Origin: Aquibium sp. A9E412
GTDB lineage: Bacteria; Pseudomonadota; Alphaproteobacteria; Rhizobiales; Rhizobiaceae
Length of the DNA: 64,000 nt
Direction of reading: 5' to 3'
NCBI RefSeq assembly: GCF_030398335.1
Contig: NZ_JAOAOP010000013.1
Location: forward strand, 1 to 64,000
This document shows positions 34,677-42,652 of the stretch, piece by piece. A program made the translations under genes and the position numbers. The notes beneath the pieces were generated by a model, which made no database searches, had not been told where the DNA came from, and worked only from the letters and a program-made list of their open reading frames with translations. Position 1 is the stretch's first letter. Every line of letters begins with the position of its first letter.

Positions 34677-35549
34677 ATGAACGACGACAGCCTGCACACC
34701 GAGCGCACCTGGCAGCCCGCCCCGGTCGACGACTTCGCCTGCTTCGAGGCGGCGGCGCGGCCGACCGCCGAGATCCTCGCCGAGGCGATTCGCGGCGAGG
34801 TGCTGCGCGAGGTGGCCGTGCGGCTGAGCCGGCGGCTGGCGCTGCTCGAATCGCCGCGCCGGCAGACGGAGATGCGCGTCGAGGAGTTCAAGAAGCTGCT
34901 GCTCGCGCCGCCCGATGCGAGCCGCTTCGACCCGCTCGCCTATCTCGACACCATGCGGCTGGAGACCGACGACAAGCTGATGTTCCTGGAATCGGTGGCG
35001 CGCAGCCTGGGCGACGACTGGGCCGAGGACAGCCGCAACTTCCTGGAGGTGACGATCGCCATGGGCCGGCTGCAGTGCGTGCTGCGCCGGGTGTGCCAGT
35101 CCGAGCGGCGGTTTCTCGCCGGCGACTGCGCCGGCTCGGTGCTGCTCGCCGTGCCGCCGGGCGAGGAGCACGGCTTCGCGCAGTGCCTTCTGGAGGAGCT
35201 TTTCCGCGCCTGCGGCTGGGACACGATGCTCGTGCAGCCGCAGTCGACGGCCGACATCCGCGTCCACCTGGAGCGGGCGCGGTTCGACATCGTGTGCTTC
35301 TCCTGGGCGAGCGGCTTCCTCGCGCCGCAGGTCTCCGAGACGCTGCGTCTGGTCGAGCGCATGCCCCGGGCGCGGCGGCCCGTCGTCATCGCCGGCGGCT
35401 ACTCCGCCGAGCGCCGGTCGGGCTGGCTCGTGCGCCACGGCGTTGACTGCATCTGCGAGACCACTTATCTCGCATTGAAACGGGCTCAGGAATGCGTGGC
35501 CGCGCGACGCTCAACCGCCGCGCTGCCGCTGCGGGTTCAGGGCCCCTAG
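34677..35549 (+). CDS. ppaA: Cobalamin-binding antirepressor PpaA/AerR
   Basis: A 290-residue regulator of the AerR/PpaA family, which binds cobalamin and modulates the repressor PpsR/CrtJ. The C-terminal two-thirds has a B12-binding fold: VLLAVPPGEEHGFAQCLLEE with His165 at the place of the cobalamin-ligating histidine, FDIVCFSWASGF, and RRPVVIAGGYS. The N-terminal 110 residues are helical and basic. It directly precedes ppsR, the conserved arrangement. The ATG at 34677 lacks a strong ribosome site. Confidence 0.9.
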   Translation: MNDDSLHTERTWQPAPVDDFACFEAAARPTAEILAEAIRGEVLREVAVRLSRRLALLESPRRQTEMRVEEFKKLLLAPPDASRFDPLAYLDTMRLETDDKLMFLESVARSLGDDWAEDSRNFLEVTIAMGRLQCVLRRVCQSERRFLAGDCAGSVLLAVPPGEEHGFAQCLLEELFRACGWDTMLVQPQSTADIRVHLERARFDIVCFSWASGFLAPQVSETLRLVERMPRARRPVVIAGGYSAERRSGWLVRHGVDCICETTYLALKRAQECVAARRSTAALPLRVQGP

Positions 35550-35571
35550 AGAACCGGGACCGAAAGCGCAT

Positions 35572-36990
35572 ATGGACGATCGGATCTCACGATCAACCCA
35601 TCGCACCTTCAGCGAATCTGAAGAGCTCTTCGCTTCGGTCGGCGGCAACATCGCTTCCTATCTGGCCTCGATCGGCTCGGACATCTCGCTGGTGCTGAGC
35701 CTCGACGGCGTGATTCGCGACGTCGCCTACCGCGACGCCGGTCTCGAGCGCTACGGCATCGACGACTGGATCGGCAAGCGCTGGCAGGACACCGTCACGC
35801 CGGAGAGCGTGGAGAAGATCTCCGCGCTGATCGACGAGAGCGCCAAGGGCATGACGACGCGGCGCCGGCAGGTCAACCACCCGGCCAAGGGGCTGCCCGA
35901 CCTGCCGGTCGACTACACCGTCATCGCCATCGAGGGCCTGCCCTACCGCGTCGCGCTCGGCGACGACCTGCGCACGCTGGCGGAGATCCAGAGCCAGCTC
36001 GTGCGCGCCCAGCTCGAGCTCGAGCGCGAGTACCGCAAGATCCGCGAGGCAGAGACGCGCTACCGCACCGTGTTCCAGAAATCCGATCAGCCGATCCTGA
36101 TCGTCGACGGCGCGGAGCGGCGCATCGTCGACGCCAACCTGTCGGCGGTCAAGCTGCTCGGCCGGCCGCTGCAGAAGCTGATCGGCGAGGCGCCGACCAG
36201 CTTCCTGGAGCGCTCGGAGCGCGAGAGCGCGGCCGAGGCGCTGAGCGAATCGCAGCACAGCGGCACCGCCAAGCTGATCCGCTCCAGGCTCAGCGAGCCC
36301 GGCGCCGAGCAGCTCATCTCCATCGATCCGTTCCGAGAGAACGGCCGCAACAACCTGCTCCTGCGCTTCATCGACAGCGAGCCGGGCGAAGGCGTGCCCG
36401 GCGAGGACCTGTTCCAGACCCTGCCGGAAGGCCTGGTGCGCACCGACATGAAGGGCGTGGTGCGCGACACCAACGACCAGTTCCTCGACCTGGTCAGCGT
36501 GCTCAACAAGGACCGCATCGTCGGCCGCAACCTGAACAACTGGCTGGGCGCCTCGCCGGTCGACATGAACGTGCTCCTGTCGCGGCTGCGCGAGGAGGGC
36601 CAGGTGCGCCAGTTCTCCACCGTGGTGCGCGACGAGCTCGGCGGCAGCCGCTCGGTCGTCGTCTCGGCCGGCGTCTACCACGGCAACGGCGAACCGATGA
36701 TCGGCCTGCTGATCGCCGAGGCGCCGCGGCGCGAGAGCGCGGTGCCGGCCATGCAGCCCGGCGGCCTCGCCTCCGGCTCGTCCGACTTCTCGCAGCTCGT
36801 CGGCCGCGTGCCGCTCAAGGAGCTGATCCGCGAGGCCGTCGACGTCATCGAGAAGATGTGCATCGAGGCCGCGCTGCGCCAGACCGACAACAACCGCGCC
36901 TCGGCGGCCGACATGCTCGGCCTCAGCCGGCAGAGCCTCTACATCAAGCTGCGCCGCCACGGGCTGGAGAACTTCGGGTCGGGAAGCTGA
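35572..36990 (+). CDS. ppsR: Photosynthesis gene repressor PpsR/CrtJ
   Basis: Redox- and light-responsive transcription repressor (472 aa) that binds TGT-N12-ACA. Domain order: N-terminal domain (about 20-140), a long linker helix (ELEREYRKIREAETRYRTVF), PAS1 (about 160-270), PAS2 (about 280-385), and a Fis-type helix-turn-helix at the end (CIEAALRQTDNNRASAADML, SRQSLYIKLRRHGL). The only cysteine in the protein is Cys430, in the DNA-binding domain, matching the C-terminal redox cysteine of Rhodobacter; the PAS-region cysteine is absent. Its own upstream gap (22 bases after ppaA) has no operator. Confidence 0.95.
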   Translation: MDDRISRSTHRTFSESEELFASVGGNIASYLASIGSDISLVLSLDGVIRDVAYRDAGLERYGIDDWIGKRWQDTVTPESVEKISALIDESAKGMTTRRRQVNHPAKGLPDLPVDYTVIAIEGLPYRVALGDDLRTLAEIQSQLVRAQLELEREYRKIREAETRYRTVFQKSDQPILIVDGAERRIVDANLSAVKLLGRPLQKLIGEAPTSFLERSERESAAEALSESQHSGTAKLIRSRLSEPGAEQLISIDPFRENGRNNLLLRFIDSEPGEGVPGEDLFQTLPEGLVRTDMKGVVRDTNDQFLDLVSVLNKDRIVGRNLNNWLGASPVDMNVLLSRLREEGQVRQFSTVVRDELGGSRSVVVSAGVYHGNGEPMIGLLIAEAPRRESAVPAMQPGGLASGSSDFSQLVGRVPLKELIREAVDVIEKMCIEAALRQTDNNRASAADMLGLSRQSLYIKLRRHGLENFGSGS

Positions 36991-37003
36991 CGCAGCCGAC
37001 GGG

Positions 37004-37021
37004 CGTCAACTTTTTTTTACA
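37004..37021. promoter_or_regulatory. PpsR-like site upstream of bchG, distal
   Basis: CGTCAACTTTTTTTTACA matches five of six fixed bases and lies just after the ppsR stop codon, 17 bases before the perfect site. Confidence 0.55.
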
Positions 37022-37038
37022 TGCGCCGGCCGCCGACA

Positions 37039-37056
37039 TGTCAATATAGATTGACA
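37039..37056. promoter_or_regulatory. PpsR/CrtJ operator before bchG
   Basis: TGTCAATATAGATTGACA is an exact TGT-N12-ACA and also an extended palindrome (TGTCAAT/ATTGACA). It lies 29 bases before the bchG ATG and would control bchG, the PucC-family gene and bchP. Confidence 0.9.
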
Positions 37057-37085
37057 CTCGACCATGCCGCGCCTAGCATCCGGGC

Positions 37086-38012
37086 ATGGTCGCGCCTTCC
37101 GTCACACGGCCGGCCGCGACGGTGCCCGCACCCGGCGCGGTGCTGTCGCTGCTCAAGCCGATCACCTGGTTTCCGCCGATGTGGGCCTATGGCTGCGGCG
37201 CGCTGTCGGTCGGCGCGGCGAGCGGCGCGCGCTGGCCCTACGTGCTGGCCGGCGTGCTTTTGGCCGGGCCGCTGGTGTGCGGCACCAGCCAGGCCGTCAA
37301 CGACTGGTTCGACCGCGAGGTCGACGCCATCAACGAGCCCGACCGGGTGATCCCGTCGGGCCGCGTGCCCGGCCGCTGGGGGCTCGGCATCGCCGTCGCC
37401 TGGACGGCGCTGTCGCTCGCGGTGGCGAGCCTGCTCGGACCCTGGGTGCTGGTCGCCGCGGCACTCGGCCTGGCGCTCGCCTGGATGTACAGCGCGCCGC
37501 CCTTCCGCCTCAAGCGCAACGGCTGGATCGGCAACGCCGCCGTCGGCTTCTCCTACGAAAGCCTGCCGTGGCTGACCGCGGCGGCGGCCGCGCTCGGCGG
37601 CTTTCCGCCGCTCGAGGTGGTGCTCGTCGCGCTGCTCTACGGCCTCGGCGCGCACGGCATCATGACGCTCAACGACTTCAAGTCGATGGAAGGCGACCGC
37701 CGCATGGGGCTCGCCTCGCTGCCGGTGCAGCTCGGCGCGCGCGGCGCGGCGGCGCTGGCGAGCGGCGTCATGGCCGCCGCCCAGCTCGCCGTCGTCGCCC
37801 TGCTCGTCCTGTGGCAGCAGCCCTGGCACGCCGCCGCGGTCGGCCTGCTGCTCGGCGCGCAGGTGGCCTGCATGGCCCGGCTGCTGCGCGACCCGGCCCG
37901 CTTCGCGGTGTGGTACAGCGCCGTCGGCGTCGGCCTCTACGTGCTCGGCATGGCGGTCGCAGCGCTCGCCCTGGCGGCGCTCGGCGCCAGCGCGGCGGCG
38001 GCGGGCGCATGA
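37086..38012 (+). CDS. bchG: Bacteriochlorophyll a synthase
   Basis: Membrane prenyltransferase (308 aa) of the UbiA family that esterifies bacteriochlorophyllide a with geranylgeranyl or phytyl diphosphate. The first Asp-rich motif NDWFDREVDAINEPDRVIPS and the second LNDFKSMEGDRRMGLASLPV are present, with about eight hydrophobic helices. A perfect PpsR operator lies 29 bases before the ATG. The stop overlaps the next gene (ATGA). Confidence 0.96.
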   Translation: MVAPSVTRPAATVPAPGAVLSLLKPITWFPPMWAYGCGALSVGAASGARWPYVLAGVLLAGPLVCGTSQAVNDWFDREVDAINEPDRVIPSGRVPGRWGLGIAVAWTALSLAVASLLGPWVLVAAALGLALAWMYSAPPFRLKRNGWIGNAAVGFSYESLPWLTAAAAALGGFPPLEVVLVALLYGLGAHGIMTLNDFKSMEGDRRMGLASLPVQLGARGAAALASGVMAAAQLAVVALLVLWQQPWHAAAVGLLLGAQVACMARLLRDPARFAVWYSAVGVGLYVLGMAVAALALAALGASAAAAGA

Positions 38013-39364
38013 CCGCGCCGGCGGCATCGGGCGCGGCGCGCGGCCTCGGCTGGGTCGCCATTGCGCGGCTCGGCCTGGTGCAGGCCGCGCTCGGCTCGAT
38101 CGTGGTGCTGACGACCTCGACGCTCAACCGCGTGATGGTGGTCGAGCTGGCGCTCGCCGCCGTGGTGCCCGGCCTGCTCGTCGGGCTGCACTACGCGGTG
38201 CAGATCGCGCGGCCGCTGTGGGGCCACGGCTCCGACGTCGGCGGCAGCCGCACGCGCTTCATCCTCGGCGGGCTGGCGCTGCTGGCGCTCGCCGGCACCG
38301 GCGCGGCCGCCACCACCTTCCTGTTCGAGCGCGGCTTCTGGCCGGGCTTCCTCGCCGCCCTCGCCTGCTTCACGCTGATCGGCGTCGGCATCGGCGCCTC
38401 CGGCACCTCGCTGCTCGCGCTGCTCGCCAGCCGCACCGCGCCGGCGCGCCGGCCGGCGGCGGCGACCATCGTGTGGATGATGATGATCCTCGGCATCGTC
38501 GTCACCGCGCTGGTGTCGGGCAGCTTCCTCGATCCCTACTCGCACGGCCGCCTGGTCGCCGTCACGGCCGCCGCCGGCACGCTCGCGCTGGCGATCGCCG
38601 CGCTCGCGGTGACCGGCATCGAGCGGCGCGCGGCGGTCGCGGACAGGCCGGCCGAGGCGGGGCCGGCGCCGCGCTTCTCGGAAAGCCTGGCGGAGACCTG
38701 GGCCGATCCGCGGGCGCGACTGTTCACCGTCTTCGTCTTCGTGTCGATGCTCGCCTACAGCATGCAGGACCTGATCCTGGAGCCGTTCGCCGGCTTCCTG
38801 TTCGCCATGACGCCGGGCGAGACGACGCGGCTTTCGGGCACCCAGCACGGCGGCGTGTTCATCGGCATGGCGCTGGTCGGGCTGGTCGGCAGCCTGCTGG
38901 CGCGGCGCCGGCCGGAGGTGCTCAGGCTGTTCACCGTCGGCGGCTGCATCGGCTCCGGCCTGGCGCTCGCCCTGCTCGCCGTATCGGCCTCGCTGGCGCC
39001 GGCCTGGCCGCTCAAACTCAACATCTTCGCGCTCGGGCTGGCCAACGGCGCCTTCGCCGTCGCCGCCATCGGCACCATGATGGCGCTCGCCGGCGCCGGC
39101 CGGCCGGCGCGCGAGGGCATCCGCATGGGGCTGTGGGGCGCCGCGCAGGCGGTCGCCTTCGGCCTCGGCGGCTTCCTCGGCACCGTGGCGGTCGACGTCA
39201 CCCGCGCGCTGACCGGCGACGTGGCGCTGTCCTTCGCCATCGTCTTCACCGGCGAGGCGGCGCTGTTCGTCGCCGCCGCCCTCATTGCCCTGCGCGTCGG
39301 CGTGGCGACGCGCGGCGAAGGCCCGGCGCCCGCCGCCGCGGCCCCCCTCCAGCCCGCGGAGTAG
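38009..39364 (+). CDS. PucC-family transporter between bchG and bchP
   Basis: A 12-helix PucC/BCD-family protein (451 aa), a paralogue of LhaA in this window. Shared signatures are TSTLNRVMVVELALAAVVPG, IARPLWGHGSDVGGSRTRFI and AYSMQDLILEPFAGFLFAM. The equivalent gene in Rhodobacter is called bch2/orf428. It may move or hold (bacterio)chlorophyll pigments for complex assembly; this is inferred from relatives. Coupled to bchG by ATGA and followed by bchP after four bases. Confidence 0.9.
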   Translation: MTAPAASGAARGLGWVAIARLGLVQAALGSIVVLTTSTLNRVMVVELALAAVVPGLLVGLHYAVQIARPLWGHGSDVGGSRTRFILGGLALLALAGTGAAATTFLFERGFWPGFLAALACFTLIGVGIGASGTSLLALLASRTAPARRPAAATIVWMMMILGIVVTALVSGSFLDPYSHGRLVAVTAAAGTLALAIAALAVTGIERRAAVADRPAEAGPAPRFSESLAETWADPRARLFTVFVFVSMLAYSMQDLILEPFAGFLFAMTPGETTRLSGTQHGGVFIGMALVGLVGSLLARRRPEVLRLFTVGGCIGSGLALALLAVSASLAPAWPLKLNIFALGLANGAFAVAAIGTMMALAGAGRPAREGIRMGLWGAAQAVAFGLGGFLGTVAVDVTRALTGDVALSFAIVFTGEAALFVAAALIALRVGVATRGEGPAPAAAAPLQPAE

Positions 39365-39368
39365 CGCC

Positions 39369-40559
39369 ATGACCGGAAGCGCCTGGGACGTCATCGTGGT
39401 GGGCGGCGGCCCGGCCGGCGCCACCGCCGCCGCGCGGCTCGCCGGGGCCGGCCGCAGCGTGCTGCTCGTCGACCGCGAGGGCCGCACCAAGCCGTGCGGC
39501 GGCGCCATCCCGACGCGCGCCATCCGCGACTTCGCCATCCCGCCGGAGCTGCTCGCCGCGCGCGTGCGCAGCGCACGCATCATCGCGCCGAGCGGCCGCG
39601 CGATCGACATGCAGATCGGCGACCTCGGCTATGTCGGCATGGTCGACCGCGACGTGTTCGATCCGTGGCTGCGCGACCGCGCGGCCGCCGCCGGCGCCAC
39701 GCGGCTTGCCGGCACCTTCCGCGCGCTCGCGCGCAACCGCGACGGCACGGTGACCGTGACCGTGGCGCCGAAGGACCGCAGCCCGCCGGTGCACCACCGG
39801 GCGCGCGCGGTGATCGGCGCCGACGGCGCCAACTCGGCGGTGCGGCGCGCCGTCTTCGGTCCGGCCAAAACGCCGCCCTACGTCTTCGCCTACCACGAGA
39901 TCGTCAAGTCGCCGGCCGGCGCGACGGAGGCCTTCCGCCCCGACCGCTGCGACGTCGTCTACGACGGCGCCATCTCGCCCGATTTCTACGGCTGGGTGTT
40001 TCCGCATGGCGGCCAGACGAGCATCGGCTGCGGCACCGCGGTCAAGGGGCACAGCCTCAAGGCGGCGACGCGGCGGCTGCGCGCGGAGGCCGGCCTGGCC
40101 GAGGCCGAGACGGTGCGCGAGGAAGGCGCGCCGCTGCCGCTCAAGCCGATGCGGCGCTGGGATGACGGGCGCAACGTGGTGCTGGCCGGCGACGCGGCCG
40201 GCGTGGTGGCGCCGTCGTCGGGCGAAGGCATCTACTATGCCATGCTCGCCGGCACGCTGTGCGCCGAGGCCGCCGAGAGCCTGCTCGCCACCGGCCGCGC
40301 CGGCGCGCTGAAGGCGGCGCGGCGGCGCTTCATGCGCGAGCATGGCCGCGTCTTCCTGGCGCTCGGCCTGATGCAGTGGATCTGGTACCGCAGCGACAAG
40401 CGCCGCGAGCAGTTCGTCGCCATGTGCGCCGACGCCGACGTGCAGCGGCTGACCTGGGAGGCCTATCTCAACAAGCGCCTGGTGCGGCGCGAGCCGATGG
40501 CGCACATGCGCGTGTTCTTCAAGGACCTGCAGCAGCTCCTCGGCCTGGCGGCGCGCTGA
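39369..40559 (+). CDS. bchP: Geranylgeranyl reductase
   Basis: FAD enzyme (396 aa) that reduces geranylgeranyl-bacteriochlorophyll or its diphosphate to the phytyl form. The dinucleotide-binding motif DVIVVGGGPAGATAAARLAG, KPCGGAIPTRA, and the second FAD segment VVLAGDAAGVVAPSSGEGIY are diagnostic of the BchP/ChlP group. Third gene of the bchG operon. Confidence 0.95.
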   Translation: MTGSAWDVIVVGGGPAGATAAARLAGAGRSVLLVDREGRTKPCGGAIPTRAIRDFAIPPELLAARVRSARIIAPSGRAIDMQIGDLGYVGMVDRDVFDPWLRDRAAAAGATRLAGTFRALARNRDGTVTVTVAPKDRSPPVHHRARAVIGADGANSAVRRAVFGPAKTPPYVFAYHEIVKSPAGATEAFRPDRCDVVYDGAISPDFYGWVFPHGGQTSIGCGTAVKGHSLKAATRRLRAEAGLAEAETVREEGAPLPLKPMRRWDDGRNVVLAGDAAGVVAPSSGEGIYYAMLAGTLCAEAAESLLATGRAGALKAARRRFMREHGRVFLALGLMQWIWYRSDKRREQFVAMCADADVQRLTWEAYLNKRLVRREPMAHMRVFFKDLQQLLGLAAR

Positions 40560-40642
40560 GGCATGGCGGGGCGCGCACGGCCGGCCCGGCGGGCTTCGCC
40601 CCGCGGCACCGCGGCGCGGCCGGCCGCCGGCCGGACGGCGTG

Positions 40643-40945
40643 ATGCCCGGCTGGCTCGAGCCGCTGTTTGCCGGCGGGCGCATCGCCGAGCTGGCGATGG
40701 CGGTGCTCGTGGTGGAAGGCGCGCTCCTCGCCTGGCTGGTGCGGAGCGCCGCCTGGCGGCGGCTTCTGCTCGTCAACGCGCTCGCCGGGCTCGCCCTGCT
40801 CGGCGCGCTGCGCGCCGCGCTGCTCGACGCCGGCCCGGTGTGGCTGGCGCTGTGGCTGGCGGCCGGGCTTGCCGCGCATGTCGCCGACGTGATCCTGCGG
40901 CTGAAGCAGGCGCGCGCCGGCCGGCCGAAGCCACGCGCCCCGTAA
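40643..40945 (+). CDS. Small membrane protein downstream of bchP
   Basis: A 100-residue protein with about three hydrophobic helices (AELAMAVLVVEGALLAWLV, LLLVNALAGLALLGALRAAL, VWLALWLAAGLAAHVADVI) and a basic end. I do not recognise a named family. It lies 83 bases after bchP on the same strand, so it may be co-transcribed. An earlier GTG at 40640 would add one residue. It ends 18 bases from the convergent tspO. Confidence 0.6.
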   Translation: MPGWLEPLFAGGRIAELAMAVLVVEGALLAWLVRSAAWRRLLLVNALAGLALLGALRAALLDAGPVWLALWLAAGLAAHVADVILRLKQARAGRPKPRAP

Positions 40946-40963
40946 GGAACGCGCGGGTCCCCC

Positions 40964-41437
40964 TCACGCACCGCGCACGGCCTCGCGCGGGTTCATGCTC
41001 CAGACCTGCCAGTTGAGCGCGCCGGCCAGGCTGACCCACACCAGATAGGGCACGAAGCACAGCGCCGCCCACAGCGAGACCGGCCAGGCGACCAGGATGA
41101 AGCCGGCGATCGACAGCCAGAGCAGCGTGACGTCGGCAAACGCGATGTCCATGCGCCGGCGGCCGAAGAACAGCCACGACCAGGCGGCGTTGAAGACAAG
41201 CTGCGCGCCCCACAGCGCCACCGCCAGGCCCCAGCCGACCTCGCGCCACACCAGCCAGCCGGCCAGCGCGATCAGCACGTAGAGCGTCGTCCAGACGACG
41301 GGAAACGCCCAGTCGGGCGGCGTCCAGCCGGGCTTGTCCAGCGATTCGTACCACGCCCCCGGCTTGAAGATGGCGCCGGACGCCGCCGCGGCGACGACGA
41401 GCACGACGAAGACGGCGAGACTTGCAAGGTCACTCAT
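40964..41437 (-). CDS. tspO: TspO/CrtK tryptophan-rich sensory protein
   Basis: TspO/MBR-family membrane protein (157 aa, five helices), a porphyrin/sterol-binding protein that in Rhodobacter affects pigment gene expression under oxygen. Tryptophan-rich motifs KPGWTPPDWAFPVVWTTLYVL and NAAWSWLFFGRRRMDIAF are diagnostic. Its ATG has a good ribosome site (GAAGGGA). The same frame is, however, open upstream through the EamA transporter, so the protein could also be made as the C-terminus of a fusion. This reading assumes independent initiation. Confidence 0.9.
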   Translation of the reverse strand: MSDLASLAVFVVLVVAAAASGAIFKPGAWYESLDKPGWTPPDWAFPVVWTTLYVLIALAGWLVWREVGWGLAVALWGAQLVFNAAWSWLFFGRRRMDIAFADVTLLWLSIAGFILVAWPVSLWAALCFVPYLVWVSLAGALNWQVWSMNPREAVRGA

Positions 41438-42550
41438 GGCGTCCCTTCTCCGGCCGGTGCGGCGCGTTCGAGCGGTCCCGGCGCCGGCCGGGCCGCGTCC
41501 GGTCCGCGCGCGTCGGCCGAGTTCGGCCCGCCGCGGACGGGTTGTCAAGCGCCGTCGGCTTCCACGCCGGCGGGACGCGCCGGTTCCGCCCGCGCCGCCC
41601 GGCGCGGGCGATGCGCTGGCAAGCCGCAGCGCCAGCACCAGGAGACCCACGCCGAGCAGCGCCGGCCAGCCCGGCACCTCGCCGAACAGCAGCACCGACA
41701 GCGCCGCCCCGCCGACCACGGCGACGTAGTTCGCCTGCGCGGCGAAGCTGCCGCCATGGCCACGCGCCAGGCGGAAGAACAGCACCAGCGCGACGAGCTC
41801 GGCCGCCACGATCAGCCAGACCGACGGCAGGCCGGCCAGGGCGACCAGATCGCCCCCCGTTCCGCCGCGCATGACGGCGAGGCCGGCGAAGACGGCGAGC
41901 GCCACATAGGCCTGGCCCTGGGCGACCTGCAGGTTGTCGGCGGCGCCCGGCCAGGCGGCGGCGATGAACAGCACATAGGCGGCGTAGAGAACGGGAATCG
42001 CGAAGGCGGCGACGATCCACAGCGGCGCCGCGCCGGCCGGCGCATCGGGTGCGGCCGGCAGCGCGGCGATGACCAGCGCCGTGGCGAGGAAGCCGGCGAC
42101 CACGCCGACGACGCGCCGCGGGCCGGCCGGCTCGAGCCGCAGGACGAGCGCGATGAAGACGGTCCAGACCGGCGCGCTGGTCACCACCAGCACGAACAGC
42201 AGTCCCGGCAGGTGGCGCGCGACGATAAGCTCCACCGCGAAGGGCGCCCCGAAGCCGACCACGCCGGCCACGAGGTAGAAGCGCAGGTGCCGGCGCGTGG
42301 CCGGCGGCCAGCGGCCGCGCAGCCCGTTGACCAGCGTCACCAGCAGCGCCACGCCGGCGGTCGCCACCAGCGCCACGTCGAAGGCGGCGGCGCCATGCGC
42401 GGTGGCGGCCTTGATGGCGATCAGCCGCACCGCCCAGGCGAGGCCGAGCGCGACGAGCAGCGCCAGCGCCACGGTCCCCGGAGCGCTGCCGGAGATGCCG
42501 ATGCCGGCGGCTGCATCGCCGCCTGGCGCCTTTTTCCTCGGTGAGACCAT
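40964..42550 (-). CDS. EamA/DMT-family transporter, frame continuous with TspO
   Basis: From the ATG at 42550 about 310 codons encode a ten-helix drug/metabolite transporter: two EamA repeats, with WAVRLIAIKAATAHG and GAPFAVELIVARHLPGLL in the first and YVAVVGGAALSVLLFGEVPG in the second. The frame does not stop there. It runs through an Arg/Thr-rich stretch of about 60 residues (about 41435-41615), unlike a membrane protein, into TspO, giving a 528-residue product. Either this is a real EamA-TspO fusion, or a stop has been lost or a base misread near 41600. A SoxR-type promoter faces the start. Confidence 0.7.
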   Translation of the reverse strand: MVSPRKKAPGGDAAAGIGISGSAPGTVALALLVALGLAWAVRLIAIKAATAHGAAAFDVALVATAGVALLVTLVNGLRGRWPPATRRHLRFYLVAGVVGFGAPFAVELIVARHLPGLLFVLVVTSAPVWTVFIALVLRLEPAGPRRVVGVVAGFLATALVIAALPAAPDAPAGAAPLWIVAAFAIPVLYAAYVLFIAAAWPGAADNLQVAQGQAYVALAVFAGLAVMRGGTGGDLVALAGLPSVWLIVAAELVALVLFFRLARGHGGSFAAQANYVAVVGGAALSVLLFGEVPGWPALLGVGLLVLALRLASASPAPGGAGGTGASRRRGSRRRLTTRPRRAELGRRARTGRGPAGAGTARTRRTGRRRDAMSDLASLAVFVVLVVAAAASGAIFKPGAWYESLDKPGWTPPDWAFPVVWTTLYVLIALAGWLVWREVGWGLAVALWGAQLVFNAAWSWLFFGRRRMDIAFADVTLLWLSIAGFILVAWPVSLWAALCFVPYLVWVSLAGALNWQVWSMNPREAVRGA

Positions 42551-42607
42551 CGCGATCCGGCTCCGTGCATTGCGGCCGGCGGCTTTCGCGCCGCGGCAAG
42601 GCGTGGC

Positions 42608-42638
42608 ACCCTGCCACCTCAACCTTTCTTGAGGTCAA
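42608..42638 (-). promoter_or_regulatory. SoxR box within a 19-bp-spacer promoter
   Basis: CCTCAACCTTTCTTGAGG (42617-42634) is an 18-bp palindrome matching the enterobacterial SoxR box CCTCAA-N6-TTGAGG. Read on the minus strand it lies between a -35 TTGACC (42638-42633) and a -10-like CAGGGT (42613-42608) separated by exactly 19 bases, the over-long spacing of MerR-family activated promoters. The promoter points to the EamA-TspO frame; soxR starts 18 bases on the other side. Confidence 0.88.
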
Positions 42639-42652
42639 GGGGAAAGAACCGC

